A DNA stretch of 64,000 nucleotides from Providencia sp. GTDB taxonomy: Bacteria; Pseudomonadota; Gammaproteobacteria; Enterobacterales; Enterobacteriaceae. The translations under genes and the position numbers were made by a program. The notes beneath the pieces are model-generated. The model ran no database searches. It saw only the letters and a program-made list of their open reading frames with translations, and was not told where the DNA came from. Positions within the stretch are counted from its first letter, which is position 1; every line of letters begins with the position of its first letter. Shown here one piece after another: positions 9,074-19,263 of this stretch. The DNA is taken from positions 94,696-158,695 of the forward strand of contig NZ_DOEH01000013.1 of NCBI RefSeq assembly GCF_003533305.1. The letters are read 5' to 3'.

Positions 9074-9907
9074 ATGATAGCGATGAAAAGAATCAACTTT
9101 ATCCTACCCACAGTAACCGCCTTATTATTTGTATTTTTGATATCACCCGCACTTTGTGCGCCAAAACAACGTGTTATTAGCCTTTCACCCGCTAATACTG
9201 AGCTAGCCTATGCAGCAGGACTCGGTGATAGCTTAATCGCCGTTAGCGCTTATTCAGATTACCCAGAACAAGCCAAACAATTAGAACAAGTTTCTGATTG
9301 GCAAGGTTTAAACGTCGAACGCATTATTACACTCAAGCCTGATTTACTGCTAGCTTGGCGAGGTGGTAACCCACAGCGGCCACTGGATCAGCTCGCCGCA
9401 TTAGGTATTCCTATTGTCTATTTAGATCCACAAAGTATTGACGACGTGATTCTCGCTATCGATGAATTAGCACAATACAGCCCTAATCCTGAGCTAGCAC
9501 AACAAAATATCACGAAAATGAAAGCTAATTTAGCTCAACTAAAACAGCAAAATACATCCAATAAGCAAGCTAAACGCGTGTTTATTCAGCTAGGAACACA
9601 ACCACTTTTTAGTGCAGGCGATCACACCATTCAAAATGATGTCGTGACGTTTTGTGGCGGTGAAAATATTTTTGCAAATAGTGCAGTACAGTGGCCACAA
9701 GTAAGCAGAGAGCAAGTACTCACTCGTAAACCTGATGTGATTGTCATGACTGGAAATAAAACACAAGAAGATGCTGTCAAAGCATTTTGGCATTCACAAT
9801 TAGATATACCGATTATTCGTTTAAATGAAGATTGGTTTCATCGCGCAGGACCACGCATTATCAATGCCACACAAGCATTATGTGAACAACTGAATCACCA
9901 AAAATAA
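9074..9907 (+). CDS. btuF: Vitamin B12 ABC transporter periplasmic binding protein BtuF
   Basis: BtuF binds cobalamin in the periplasm and delivers it to the BtuCD transporter. The product (277 aa; E. coli 266) starts with a signal peptide ending near SPALCA, followed by the type III binding-protein fold: [50 protein letters not shown] and a C-terminal lobe with [14 protein letters not shown]. Two ATGs lie nine bases apart (9074 and 9083), and neither has a strong ribosome binding site. In E. coli yadS follows btuF; here an 8-bp tandem repeat and an ERIC element follow instead. Confidence 0.92.
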   Translation: MIAMKRINFILPTVTALLFVFLISPALCAPKQRVISLSPANTELAYAAGLGDSLIAVSAYSDYPEQAKQLEQVSDWQGLNVERIITLKPDLLLAWRGGNPQRPLDQLAALGIPIVYLDPQSIDDVILAIDELAQYSPNPELAQQNITKMKANLAQLKQQNTSNKQAKRVFIQLGTQPLFSAGDHTIQNDVVTFCGGENIFANSAVQWPQVSREQVLTRKPDVIVMTGNKTQEDAVKAFWHSQLDIPIIRLNEDWFHRAGPRIINATQALCEQLNHQK

Positions 9908-9920
9908 ATATTATTAGTTA

Positions 9921-9973
9921 GTTGATGTGTTGATGTGTTGATGTGTTGATGTGTTGATGTGTTGATGTGTTGA
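9921..9973. repeat. 8-bp tandem repeat (GTTGATGT, about 6.6 copies)
   Basis: Six perfect copies and a partial seventh of GTTGATGT lie 13 bp downstream of the btuF stop, between btuF and erpA. The array is non-coding. Perfect short arrays of this kind usually vary in copy number between strains. Confidence 0.95.
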
Positions 9974-10016
9974 AAAATTATCTAAATATACCTTATTTTA
10001 TAGTAGGTTATAATCC

Positions 10017-10127
10017 AAAATAGTTCGAGTTGTGGCTAGGCGACAAGCGAGGATATCTTGGGGAGCGTACATAAGTACGTGACCCGAATATCCGAGAGAA
10101 GCCAACAACGCCACAGCTCGAAATATG
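10017..10127. repeat. Complete ERIC element
   Basis: This is the clearest copy in the window. It has terminal inverted repeats (TTCGAGTTGTGGC and GCCACAGCTCGAA) and a long central palindrome built on GGGGAGCGTACATAAGTACG and TGACCCG. The right end lies about 5 bp from the erpA stop codon, so the element forms the end of the erpA transcript. Confidence 0.9.
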
Positions 10128-10132
10128 CCAAA

Positions 10133-10477
10133 TTAAACGCTAAAGGAAGAACCGCATCCACAAGTCGATTTAGCATTTGGATTTGTGATAATAAAGCGCG
10201 AACCTTCTAAACCCTCGGTATAATCGACACTTCCGCCGACCAAATATTGTAGGCTCATCGGGTCAACAACAAGTGCCACACCTTGTTTTTCTATAGTCAT
10301 ATCACCGTCGTTAATTTGATCGTCGAAAGTGAAACCATATTGGAAACCACTGCAACCGCCACCGGTGATATAAACACGTAGGCGCAGATTCGGGTTGTTT
10401 TCATCAGACACAAGATCTTTAACTTTAATTGCTGCCGCGTCAGTAAACTGCAATGGTAAAGCTGCATCATTACTCAT
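10133..10477 (-). CDS. erpA: Iron-sulphur cluster insertion protein ErpA
   Basis: ErpA is an A-type carrier that delivers [4Fe-4S] clusters to targets such as IspG and respiratory enzymes and is essential for aerobic respiration in E. coli. The 114-residue product has the same length as E. coli ErpA and the three cluster-binding cysteines at 42 (GGGCSGF), 106 and 108 (STCGCGSSF). The ATG is preceded by GGAG. Just upstream is a doubled ACCGGT sequence whose role is unknown. In E. coli erpA is followed by clcA and hemL; here hemL is divergent next door and clcA is absent. Confidence 0.97.
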   Translation of the reverse strand: MSNDAALPLQFTDAAAIKVKDLVSDENNPNLRLRVYITGGGCSGFQYGFTFDDQINDGDMTIEKQGVALVVDPMSLQYLVGGSVDYTEGLEGSRFIITNPNAKSTCGCGSSFSV

Positions 10478-10757
10478 TTCTTACTCCAGACCGGTGACCG
10501 GTAAATACATGTGTAAGCTATATTCATTATACATCAAACCACAGCATTGTTGATTACACTTAACTGCGGCTGAATGTTTTAAAGCAGATAACCTACTCAG
10601 ATCAATTAACCTAATTATCCTTCACATGATTAAATCGTTCAAGTGTTGTTATCGAATTCGCACATTCTACATAACTTGGGTTCAGTATTTGGTTTAATTG
10701 GTTCAGTGCTTTAGAATATGGAAAATATTTTTGTTTAGCTTTTTTAGGAGTCCTGCA

Positions 10758-12047
10758 ATGCGCCATTCTGTCGAATTATATGAAGAAGCACAACGCTCTA
10801 TCCCTGGTGGTGTTAACTCTCCAGTGCGCGCTTTTAACGGTGTTGGTGGTACCCCGGTATTTGTTGATCGCGCTGATGGCGCCTATATTTATGATGTCGA
10901 TGGTAAAGCCTACGTCGATTACGTGGGTTCTTGGGGACCTATGGTGCTTGGTCATAACCATCCGGCTATACGCGATGCAGTGATTAAAGCTGTCCATAAA
11001 GGCTTGAGCTTTGGCGCACCCACAGCTGCCGAAGTCGAAATGGCTGAATTAGTCTGTAACTTAGTTCCCTCAATGGACATGGTTCGCATGGTGAACTCAG
11101 GTACAGAAGCCACCATGAGTGCTATCCGTCTTGCTCGCGGCTATACAGGGCGCGACAAAATTATCAAGTTTGAAGGCTGTTATCACGGTCATGCAGATTG
11201 CTTATTAGTAAAAGCGGGTTCTGGCGCACTGACGATGGGTGAACCAAACTCTCCAGGTGTTCCTGAGGATTTCGTTAAACATACATTAACCTGCACCTAT
11301 AACGACCTTGCTACTGTTCGTCAGGCTTTTGAAAATTATCCAGAAGAAATCGCTTGTGTCATTGTAGAACCTGTCGCTGGTAATATGAACTGTGTACCAC
11401 CAAATGCAGAGTTTTTACCCGGCCTTCGTGCCTTATGTGATGAATTCAATGCACTCTTAATCATTGATGAAGTTATGACGGGTTTCCGTGTCGCATTAGG
11501 CGGTGCACAGGACTATTACGATGTTCAACCTGATCTTACCTGCTTAGGTAAAATCATTGGTGGTGGAATGCCTGTTGGCGCATTTGGTGGTCGTCTTGAC
11601 GTTATGGAAAAACTGGCACCTATTGGCCCGGTTTATCAAGCTGGTACATTATCAGGTAACCCTGTCGCGATGGCCGCAGGCCTTGCGTGCTTGAAGGAAG
11701 TATCTCAAGTTGGTGTTCATTCACGCCTCACCGAATTAACTGAAAAACTAGCTCGCGGGCTAATTCGCGTATCACAAGAGCAAGGCATTCCAATGGTGAT
11801 CAACCATGTGGGTGGTATGTTTGGAATTTTCTTCACCGATGCAAAAAGCGTAACTTGCTATCAAGACGTGATGAAATGCGATGTTGAGCGCTTTAAAAAG
11901 TTCTTCCACTCAATGTTAGAACAAGGCATTTATTTAGCACCATCCGCATTTGAAGCTGGTTTTATGTCAATTGCTCACAGTGATGCAGATATTGAAAAAA
12001 CCATTAAAGCCGCAGAAGTCGCGTTAGCAAAAATCAAAGCCGAATAG
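10758..12047 (+). CDS. hemL: Glutamate-1-semialdehyde 2,1-aminomutase
   Basis: HemL converts glutamate-1-semialdehyde to 5-aminolevulinate, the second dedicated step of C5-pathway tetrapyrrole synthesis. The 429-residue product shows the class III aminotransferase signature, including [49 protein letters not shown] and the PLP-binding lysine in [18 protein letters not shown] place the start at 10758 ([11 protein letters not shown]) because AGGAG lies seven bases upstream and the E. coli protein begins at the same point. An upstream in-frame GTG would add 20 residues not seen in the family. A strong terminator follows. Confidence 0.97.
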   Translation: MRHSVELYEEAQRSIPGGVNSPVRAFNGVGGTPVFVDRADGAYIYDVDGKAYVDYVGSWGPMVLGHNHPAIRDAVIKAVHKGLSFGAPTAAEVEMAELVCNLVPSMDMVRMVNSGTEATMSAIRLARGYTGRDKIIKFEGCYHGHADCLLVKAGSGALTMGEPNSPGVPEDFVKHTLTCTYNDLATVRQAFENYPEEIACVIVEPVAGNMNCVPPNAEFLPGLRALCDEFNALLIIDEVMTGFRVALGGAQDYYDVQPDLTCLGKIIGGGMPVGAFGGRLDVMEKLAPIGPVYQAGTLSGNPVAMAAGLACLKEVSQVGVHSRLTELTEKLARGLIRVSQEQGIPMVINHVGGMFGIFFTDAKSVTCYQDVMKCDVERFKKFFHSMLEQGIYLAPSAFEAGFMSIAHSDADIEKTIKAAEVALAKIKAE

Positions 12048-12064
12048 TTTTTTGCCCTTAAATG

Positions 12065-12107
12065 AAATAGGCGCTATCAAGCTCATGATAGCGCCTATTT
12101 TTTTATT
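12065..12107 (+). terminator. Rho-independent terminator after hemL
   Basis: A perfect 15-bp stem (AAATAGGCGCTATCA and TGATAGCGCCTATTT) with a 6-nt loop is followed by a run of Ts. It begins 18 bases after the hemL stop. The A-rich left side could let it work for the opposite strand as well. Confidence 0.93.
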
Positions 12108-12114
12108 TAAAAAT

Positions 12115-12163
12115 TCCAGTTGCAGCTAGCCAACATACCTAATGCTACAACTTAAAATATGTC
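12115..12163. repeat. Internally deleted ERIC remnant
   Basis: A left-end-like part (TTCCAGTTGCAGCTAG) is joined to a right-end-like part (GCTACAACTTAAAATATG). The ERIC core is missing. The right end lies about 6 bp from the mrcB stop codon, the same placement as the ERIC copies after mazG, relA and erpA, and this supports the assignment. Confidence 0.45.
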
Positions 12164-12168
12164 AAAAA

Positions 12169-14703
12169 CTACTGGCTAGGCGTGTCACCAAACATATCTT
12201 TAACCCAATCTGGCGCATCCTCTTCCTCCGGTTTTTCATTTGAACCATTCAAATCCCAAACAGGATCTTGCGCTGTAGATGTTTGGCACAAGCTTTGAGG
12301 ATCATCAGTCCAAACCGGTAATATTCTACCACCACCTAAATCTGAGCAGCTAAATTGCCCGTCCATCATGACACGCATATCCACAATACCTTCTGGCGCT
12401 CGATTGAACAGAGCCAAAGGTGCTTGGTTATCAAGGTAGCGCTGATAAACTTTCAATGCGCCTGTGGAACCCGTCAGTTGAGTCGGTGCATTGTTGTCTC
12501 GCCCAACCCAAACAATAGCAACCTCTTTACCGTCAATTCCGGCATACCAGCTATCGCGTAAATCGTTGGTGGTTCCAGTTTTACCCGCTAAATTGTATTT
12601 ACTGTATTTGGTTAATAAAACACGCCCTGTACCTTGCTGAACCACTTGTTGCATACCATATAACGCAAGATATGCGGCTTGTGATGGAACTGCACGCTCC
12701 GCAGAAGGGTAGCTTTGGTAGATTTCCTTACCATCACCATCAATAACAGAACGCAGTGCTGATAATTTCGCACGGTTGCCGTCGCCACCAATCGTTTGAT
12801 AAACCTGCGCCACTTCAGCAGGAGTTAAATTTATGGCACCTAACAGCATTGCAGGTACTTTTTCCATCGCTGCCGATGGTGCGCCTAGACGCACAAACGT
12901 ATTCACTATCTGATCAAGGCCGATATCTAGCCCTAAATTTACGGTTGGAATATTTTGTGATTTAGCCAAAGCATCCACCAGCATCATTCGGCCATTAAAG
13001 TTACGGCTATAGTTTCTTGGGCTCCACGTTTGATTTCCCACTTTTACTGTCAATGGTTCATCTTTGAGCCAAGTATTTAAACGATAGCGATCTGGTTCAC
13101 TCAATGCCGCTAAATAAACAGGCGGTTTTGCTAACGATCCAATACTGCGACGCGCATTTAGTGCACGATTAAATCCAGAAAATTGAGGTTGAGATCCCCC
13201 TACCATGGCTCTCACTTCGCCATTGATACGATCAACAACAACCATTGCACCTTCAAGATCATCTAATTTCCGAGTTTTACGTAAATCAGCAACACCCGCC
13301 TCTACTGCATTTTCTGCGGCAGTTTGTGCGACAGGATCAAGGGTCGTGAAAATTTTAGCCCCTGAGAGCTCTTTAATTTGATCGCCTAACTTTTCATTTA
13401 GCTCTAAGCGTACCATTTGCATAAATGCAGGCTGAGAAGCAACAAGTCCTTCTCTCGATTTAACCCCTAATGGCCTCGCACTGAGCAATTCATACATGTC
13501 TTTATCGATAACATTACGTGTTTCAAGTATTTTCAACACAATATTACGACGTTTAATCGCATTTTGAGGTTTAGTCCAAGGATTATAAGTTGATGCACCT
13601 TGAACCATACCTACTAATAAAGCTTGTTGGTCAAAGCTCAATTCGTTAATCGGACGACCAAAGTAATACAAACTCGCTAAAGGGAAACCGCGAATTTCGT
13701 CATTACCATTTTGCCCTAAAAATACTTCGTTAAGATAAAGCTCAAGAATACGTTCTTTGCTGTAATTATAATCCAACAACACAGCCATATAGGCTTCAGT
13801 CGCTTTACGTTTCAAGGTACGCTCATTGGTTAAAAATAAGTTTTTAACCAACTGCTGAGTTAAGGTACTTCCCCCTTGAACAGAGCGCCCTGCGGTCAAG
13901 TTTGCTACGACTGCACGACCGATAGAATATAAGCTAACACCGTCATGCTCATAAAAATTTCTATCTTCAGTTTCAAGCAGAACTTTAACCAATGACTCCG
14001 GGAAATCAGCTAATGGCAAAACCAAACGTTGCTCATTATTCGCTGATTGCATCATCGTAATCAGTTTAGGATCTAAGCGGAAAAAGCCAAATGAGCGGCC
14101 ATTTTCCATGTTCTCAATTTTACTGAGAGCATCATTTTCAAACACTAAGCGCGCCAGTATTTGCCCTTCTTTTTGGTCAGGGAAATTAAACGGGCGGCGT
14201 AAGATTTCAATACTATTTCCACGCACTACAAATTCGCCAGAGGTGGTTATTTTACTGACTTTTCGATATTGCATACCTTCAAGCAAGCGTGCCATCTCAG
14301 CCTGGCTATAATCCATGCCTGGTTCAAGGTTCACCATGCGCCCATAAACGGCAGCGGGGAGATCCCACACTTTGCCATCAAGGCGTTCTTTAATTTGTTG
14401 ATTCAAATAAAAACCATAAGCCGCCAGTAAAACAGCAGCGACGACCATTAGTTTGACTAATAGCCAAAACCAACGCCATTTGCTTTTCACTTTACGTGGT
14501 TTTTTATTGTTTGAACCTTTTTTAGCCATTTGCTCTTCTTCATCTTCATCATCGAGATATTGCTCATCAATATCATCATCGTCTTCGAATAAATCTTCAT
14601 CATCATAATCATCACGATTTCTACGACCGTGTGATGCGGATGTTTTTTTCTCAGCAGACTTTTTTTTGCGTCTACCGATTGGTTCATAATCTTTACCGGA
14701 CAT
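12169..14703 (-). CDS. mrcB: Bifunctional penicillin-binding protein 1B
   Basis: PBP1B polymerises and cross-links peptidoglycan at the inner membrane. The 844-residue product equals E. coli PBP1B in length. An acidic, Lys-rich cytoplasmic N-terminus is followed by one membrane segment near residues 80-100, then a UB2H-type regulatory region. The glycosyltransferase domain has the catalytic [12 protein letters not shown] and [16 protein letters not shown] motifs. The transpeptidase domain has the Ser-x-x-Lys motif in [11 protein letters not shown] and KTGTT. The ATG follows GGAG. It is convergent with hemL. In E. coli the fhuACDB genes lie between mrcB and hemL; they are absent here. Confidence 0.98.
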   Translation of the reverse strand: MSGKDYEPIGRRKKKSAEKKTSASHGRRNRDDYDDEDLFEDDDDIDEQYLDDEDEEEQMAKKGSNNKKPRKVKSKWRWFWLLVKLMVVAAVLLAAYGFYLNQQIKERLDGKVWDLPAAVYGRMVNLEPGMDYSQAEMARLLEGMQYRKVSKITTSGEFVVRGNSIEILRRPFNFPDQKEGQILARLVFENDALSKIENMENGRSFGFFRLDPKLITMMQSANNEQRLVLPLADFPESLVKVLLETEDRNFYEHDGVSLYSIGRAVVANLTAGRSVQGGSTLTQQLVKNLFLTNERTLKRKATEAYMAVLLDYNYSKERILELYLNEVFLGQNGNDEIRGFPLASLYYFGRPINELSFDQQALLVGMVQGASTYNPWTKPQNAIKRRNIVLKILETRNVIDKDMYELLSARPLGVKSREGLVASQPAFMQMVRLELNEKLGDQIKELSGAKIFTTLDPVAQTAAENAVEAGVADLRKTRKLDDLEGAMVVVDRINGEVRAMVGGSQPQFSGFNRALNARRSIGSLAKPPVYLAALSEPDRYRLNTWLKDEPLTVKVGNQTWSPRNYSRNFNGRMMLVDALAKSQNIPTVNLGLDIGLDQIVNTFVRLGAPSAAMEKVPAMLLGAINLTPAEVAQVYQTIGGDGNRAKLSALRSVIDGDGKEIYQSYPSAERAVPSQAAYLALYGMQQVVQQGTGRVLLTKYSKYNLAGKTGTTNDLRDSWYAGIDGKEVAIVWVGRDNNAPTQLTGSTGALKVYQRYLDNQAPLALFNRAPEGIVDMRVMMDGQFSCSDLGGGRILPVWTDDPQSLCQTSTAQDPVWDLNGSNEKPEEEDAPDWVKDMFGDTPSQ

Positions 14704-14882
14704 GGTTACTCCATATCACTTATTGCTTAACGACTAATAGGCAGCTCTAGGCACATAGTGATGAATTTTGGCTCATAATGTAAGAGGTTTCACTGGGGAA
14801 AGCTCTTAATTACATTTCCTTACTCAATGACAACCTATTGCGACCTTTCATTTATGGGCTGCTATTAGAGCATAAAAAAAGG

Positions 14883-17342
14883 CTATTTCGCACCCATCAT
14901 TGCTTTTTTTGTTTGTCTTGTTGGCTCTGTGTTGACCGGATCATCAGGCCACAAATGTTTTGGATAACGGCCTTTCATCTCTTTTTGCACTTCTTTATAA
15001 CTACCTAGCCAAAAAGCGCCCAGATCTTGCGTAATTTGTAATGGCCGCATTGCAGGTGACAATAATGATAATGTCACCACCACTTTACCTTCGGCTACAG
15101 TTGGATTTTTGGCTTGTCCATACATCTCTTGCATCCGAATCTCAATGACAGGTGGCTTTTCAAGTGAATAGTAAATACTTACATTTCGTTGAGATGGCGC
15201 ATGGTAATGAGTCGGAAAGGTACTATCAAGCCATTGCTTTTGCTGCCAATCTAATCGATTTAACAATAATTGCGTTAAATTAATATCCTGTAATTTCTGC
15301 TTGTTTGTCACCCCATTAAGATAAGGTTCCAGCCACTCTTCAAGTGTCGCCAGCAGCGTTTCATCATCAACGGCGGGTAGGTTTAAATCAGGAAAATAAT
15401 GTTTCGCTAATTGACTGCGAATACGTAATTGCAAATCAGATTCTTGCCAATTAAGCTGTGCTAAACCGTTTTGTCTTACCCAATGAATTAATGCCTTTTT
15501 AATTTCAGCTTTATCCGGATTATGTAATCGTTCTGATTTAATCACCAATTGACCACATTGAAGTCGCTTCCACGCTATTAATGAGCCTCTTTGTTCATCC
15601 CATTCAACTGTTTCCTGCTGAGAAAACAAGCGTGGGCAATCACGTTGTAGCTTTTCAATTTCAATAGGATAAGCCAATGTAATACGCGCGTCAGCAGATG
15701 ATTCCGGCAGCCAAACAGCCGCGACTATTACCCATGGTTTACCAATTAATGCATCCATTTCATTAAAAGAAGCACCTAAACCACTTGCGAGTTGATAGCG
15801 AGCATGATTATCTCGTGCTTTAGCGATACGGTCTGGATAACCCGCAGCAAGCAATGTTGGTAACCACTCACTTATCAGAGTAAAGTCTCTGCCAACAATC
15901 GCTGTCACTTTTTGCCCACTTAATATCGATGCTCTTTTGCACCAATTTTCAGTAGGCCTTTCTAAGTAAGTCCTAATATCACTCTCAGTAGCACGCGGTG
16001 GCTCTTCAATTATTGCCACTAATAAGCAGGCAAGTTTAATCACTTCTTTATTATCGCTTTTTTGTGCTTCATATAGCATCGCAGCAGTGCGACTAGCACT
16101 GCCAGACTCAGCCATTTTTTGCCCCATCAAAGCAAGTTTACCTTGTTTATCCGTTGCACCGAGTTTAAACAGTAAATCCTTTGCCGCTGAAATTGCAGTA
16201 TCAGGAGGAGTATCTAGCCAACGTAATTGAGCGGTATCTGAGCAGCCCCATTGCAATAAAGATAGCCACAAGTCACTCAAATCACTTTGATTAATTTCCG
16301 CTTCACTAAACTGCGCCGCTCTTTGGGCTTGTTCTTGACTAAAAAGATGCCAACAAACGCCCGCTTCTAATCGGCCTGCACGTCCTGCTCTTTGAGTCAT
16401 TGACGCTTGGCTAATGCGCTGTTTGACTAACTTTGTCAATCCTGTTCGAGGATTAAACTGCCCAACACGTTCCAATCCGCTATCAACCACCAATCTAATT
16501 CCTTCAATGGTTAGACTCGTTTCCGCTATATTGGTTGCTAAAACGACCTTTCGCTTACCTTGAGGTGCAATTTGAATGGCTTGTTGCTGAGCTTGAATAG
16601 AAAGTGCGCCATACATCGGACACAAAAGTATGTCCTCACTAACCATAAGCGCTAGTTCTGTTCGTGTTTTTTCAATTTCACCTGCGCCTGGTAAAAAAAG
16701 TAATAATGAGCCTTTTTCTTTTTGTAATAGTTTCCAGACAGCACTCGCAACTTCTTTATGAAATAATTTATTGGAATTGATTGGGTGAAATTGTCGATCA
16801 ACTGAAAACATACGCCCTTGAGAGGTAATAATAGGTGCATCTGGAAATAGTTCAGTTAATCCCTGATTATCTAACGTCGCAGACATTAATAGAATTTTAA
16901 TATCTTCCCTAATAGCTTGCTGTGAATCTAATAACAAGGCCAACCCAAGATCTGCCTGTAAATTACGTTCATGGAATTCATCTAAAATAACCAATCCCAC
17001 ACCTTCAAGCATCGGGTCATTTTGTAGTTGTCGCGTTAATACTCCCTCAGTAACCACTTCAAGACGAGTATGTTGGCTGACCTTTGTTTCAGAGCGCATA
17101 CGCAACCCAATAGTATTACCGATTTCCTCACCAAGTTGCTCAGCTAAACGAGCAGCAACCGTTCGCGCGGCAATTCGACGAGGTTCTAACATAATTATTC
17201 GCCCTTGAATAACACCACTATTCAAAATGATCAACGGCAATACAGTCGATTTACCTGCACCCGTTGGTGCATGCAATAACACTTGAGGGGAATTTTTTAA
17301 GGCCGTGAGTAAGTCATCACTCACATCTAATATCGGTAACAC
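14883..17342 (-). CDS. hrpB: ATP-dependent helicase HrpB
   Basis: HrpB is a DEAH/DExH-box RNA helicase-like ATPase of uncertain cellular role. The 819-residue product (E. coli about 810) carries Walker A APTGAGKST near residue 28, the DEFH-type Walker B motif VILDEFHERNLQADLG, SATLD, ATNIAETSLTIEGI, and QRAGRAGR motif VI. A C-terminal HrpB-specific domain includes HLWPDDP near the end. The start is a GTG at 17342, because an in-frame stop directly precedes it. GGAG lies about 11 bases upstream. It is divergent from sfsA. thpR (ligT), which lies here in E. coli, is absent. Confidence 0.93.
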   Translation of the reverse strand: MLPILDVSDDLLTALKNSPQVLLHAPTGAGKSTVLPLIILNSGVIQGRIIMLEPRRIAARTVAARLAEQLGEEIGNTIGLRMRSETKVSQHTRLEVVTEGVLTRQLQNDPMLEGVGLVILDEFHERNLQADLGLALLLDSQQAIREDIKILLMSATLDNQGLTELFPDAPIITSQGRMFSVDRQFHPINSNKLFHKEVASAVWKLLQKEKGSLLLFLPGAGEIEKTRTELALMVSEDILLCPMYGALSIQAQQQAIQIAPQGKRKVVLATNIAETSLTIEGIRLVVDSGLERVGQFNPRTGLTKLVKQRISQASMTQRAGRAGRLEAGVCWHLFSQEQAQRAAQFSEAEINQSDLSDLWLSLLQWGCSDTAQLRWLDTPPDTAISAAKDLLFKLGATDKQGKLALMGQKMAESGSASRTAAMLYEAQKSDNKEVIKLACLLVAIIEEPPRATESDIRTYLERPTENWCKRASILSGQKVTAIVGRDFTLISEWLPTLLAAGYPDRIAKARDNHARYQLASGLGASFNEMDALIGKPWVIVAAVWLPESSADARITLAYPIEIEKLQRDCPRLFSQQETVEWDEQRGSLIAWKRLQCGQLVIKSERLHNPDKAEIKKALIHWVRQNGLAQLNWQESDLQLRIRSQLAKHYFPDLNLPAVDDETLLATLEEWLEPYLNGVTNKQKLQDINLTQLLLNRLDWQQKQWLDSTFPTHYHAPSQRNVSIYYSLEKPPVIEIRMQEMYGQAKNPTVAEGKVVVTLSLLSPAMRPLQITQDLGAFWLGSYKEVQKEMKGRYPKHLWPDDPVNTEPTRQTKKAMMGAK

Positions 17343-17446
17343 TTAGGTTATGACTCCATGGGATTTAACTTTTGCTATCAGACACTGTAGCATTAGCGCC
17401 ACTATTCGCGTTAGTAAACGTTTTGGAAGTCTACTTTGGAGCTGAT

Positions 17447-18157
17447 ATGGAATTTATTCCCCCATTAAAACCTGCCACCTTAATTAAGCGCTATAAACGT
17501 TTCTTAGCCGATGTCACGACGCCTGACGGTGAAGTAATGACAATTCACTGCGCTAATACGGGTGCGATGACAGGTTGTGCCACTCCGGGTGATACTGTGT
17601 GGTATTCAACATCTGATAACATCAAACGCAAATATCCCTATAGTTGGGAAATTACACAAACTGCCGACAATCATCTCATTTGCGTAAACACGCTAAAAGC
17701 GAATCAAATCATTGCAGAAGCACTCGCCGCAAAAAACATTCCAGAATTATCTGAATACAGCGAAATTAAACCAGAAATTAAATATGGGTCAGAAAATAGT
17801 CGCATTGATTTTTTTCTGTCTAAAAAAGACCTACCTGATTGTTTTATTGAGGTAAAATCAGTTACCCTGCTCGAGCGTAATCAAGGTTATTTTCCGGATG
17901 CCGTCACACTACGAGGACAAAAGCATTTACGCGAGCTAACACTCATTGCCAAAGAAGGAAAAAGAGCCATACTATTGTTTGTTGCTTTGCATAGTGGAAT
18001 CCACGTAGCATCTGCGGCAGCGCATATTGATAAAAAATATGCGTTACTTTTAGAGGAAGCCATTAACAATGGCGTTGAAGTTATTTGTTATCAAGCAGAT
18101 ATATCCGTTCAACAAATAAAATTGGGAAAGAAATTAAGCTTTACGTCTGATAAATAA
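17447..18157 (+). CDS. sfsA: Sugar fermentation stimulation protein homologue SfsA
   Basis: SfsA is a DNA-binding, nuclease-fold protein first found through effects on maltose use in E. coli; its biochemical role is not settled. The 236-residue product (E. coli 234) begins [20 protein letters not shown] and has [20 protein letters not shown] and [10 protein letters not shown] motifs, the last resembling a PD-(D/E)XK core. I place the start at 17447 because GGAG lies seven bases upstream and the E. coli protein starts at the same place; a longer frame from 17372 has no support. dksA follows after about 190 bp, as in E. coli. Confidence 0.95.
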   Translation: MEFIPPLKPATLIKRYKRFLADVTTPDGEVMTIHCANTGAMTGCATPGDTVWYSTSDNIKRKYPYSWEITQTADNHLICVNTLKANQIIAEALAAKNIPELSEYSEIKPEIKYGSENSRIDFFLSKKDLPDCFIEVKSVTLLERNQGYFPDAVTLRGQKHLRELTLIAKEGKRAILLFVALHSGIHVASAAAHIDKKYALLLEEAINNGVEVICYQADISVQQIKLGKKLSFTSDK

Positions 18158-18351
18158 TTCCTATTTAACAGATATTTGTACGAGGAAGCTGAGTTCTGGG
18201 GGCTAAAAGGGAATAAACGCGCGCGCCTTCACAGCATTACAAAACTCATTGCAGGAACGATTGCCAAAAGGGCTCTCTTCTGCTATTTATAGCGACCTTA
18301 TTTTTCCCCCCTTGGGGTTTTTGTAAAATTTGCGTGTGTAGGAGAAGCATT

Positions 18352-18807
18352 ATGCAAGAAGGGCAAAAACGTAAGACATCGTCCTTAAGCATTCTCGCCA
18401 TTGCAGGGGTTGAACCCTATCAGCAGAAAGCTGGCGAAGAGTACATGAACGACGCCCAATTGGCGCATTTTAAGCTCATTCTCGAAGCATGGCGCAATCA
18501 ACTCAGAGATGAAGTGGACCGGACAGTTACTCATATGCAAGATGAGGCAGCTAACTTTCCAGACCCTGTTGATAGAGCCGCTCAAGAAGAAGAATTCAGC
18601 CTTGAATTACGTAACCGGGATCGTGAACGTAAACTGATTAAGAAGATCGAAAAAACGCTGAAAAAAGTTGAAGATGACGACTTTGGTTTTTGCGAATCAT
18701 GTGGAGTAGAAATTGGTATCCGCCGTTTGGAAGCCCGCCCTACCGCTGATTTGTGCATCGACTGTAAAACATTAGCTGAAATTCGCGAAAAGCAAATGGC
18801 TGGCTAA
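18352..18807 (+). CDS. dksA: RNA polymerase-binding transcription factor DksA
   Basis: DksA binds the secondary channel of RNA polymerase and works with ppGpp to reset transcription of rRNA and amino-acid genes. The 151-residue product is nearly identical to E. coli DksA. It has the coiled coil with the tip residues [11 protein letters not shown], and the four-cysteine zinc finger (CESCGVEIG and CIDCKTLAE). The start [10 protein letters not shown] at 18352 follows AGGAG. Its partner in the stringent response, relA, lies about 13 kb away in this window. Confidence 0.98.
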   Translation: MQEGQKRKTSSLSILAIAGVEPYQQKAGEEYMNDAQLAHFKLILEAWRNQLRDEVDRTVTHMQDEAANFPDPVDRAAQEEEFSLELRNRDRERKLIKKIEKTLKKVEDDDFGFCESCGVEIGIRRLEARPTADLCIDCKTLAEIREKQMAG

Positions 18808-18825
18808 TTGCTAAATGGAGTCCTA

Positions 18826-18850
18826 AACGGCGCATTTGTCATGCGCCGTT
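18826..18850 (+). terminator. GC-rich hairpin after dksA
   Basis: A perfect 10-bp stem (AACGGCGCAT and ATGCGCCGTT) with a 5-nt loop begins 19 bases after the dksA stop. It lacks a uridine tract, so termination may be partial or Rho-assisted. Confidence 0.55.
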
Positions 18851-19263
18851 ATAAGGAATTTTCACCTCTAAAATCCCCTTCCTCTGCGCTTTGATTTTAT
18901 CTTTTCATGAGTCAATAAAAATTTAATTTCACTAAATGGATGCTTTAATCTAATACATTTAGCATTGATCCTAAGCCAAGATAGAAATAAACTCTCTCAT
19001 AAAATTATCTTGCGATATGCGCTGATTACTTTGCATAATGTTAAGTTCATTGTATTGCGAGAACAGCTCAGGCAAAGGGTTTCTACTATTATTGAGAACG
19101 GTAAATTGAGTGCAATTTTAGCCCTCTACCGATAAAGCTATTGATATAAAAAATGATTAGATAGCACTTTTATTCGTTTAACCATTCTCAAAGAAACCTC
19201 AGTAAGCTATGATTAGCCGCTTATTTTGTTTAATGAATATTCGTAACGACATCGAGGTGTACT
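18851..19263. other. Intergenic stretch between dksA and pcnB with no gene
   Basis: In E. coli gluQRS lies between dksA and pcnB. Here about 410 bp of AT-rich sequence shows no open frame of useful length on either strand and no recognisable remnant of gluQRS by eye. It must hold the pcnB promoter; the last bases carry the pcnB ribosome binding site GAGGTG at 19254-19259. Confidence 0.6.

Noticed and set aside
18307..18323. CCCC...GGGG followed by Ts before dksA as a terminator or attenuator
   Set aside because: The stem is only four base pairs with a tiny loop; it is too short to claim.
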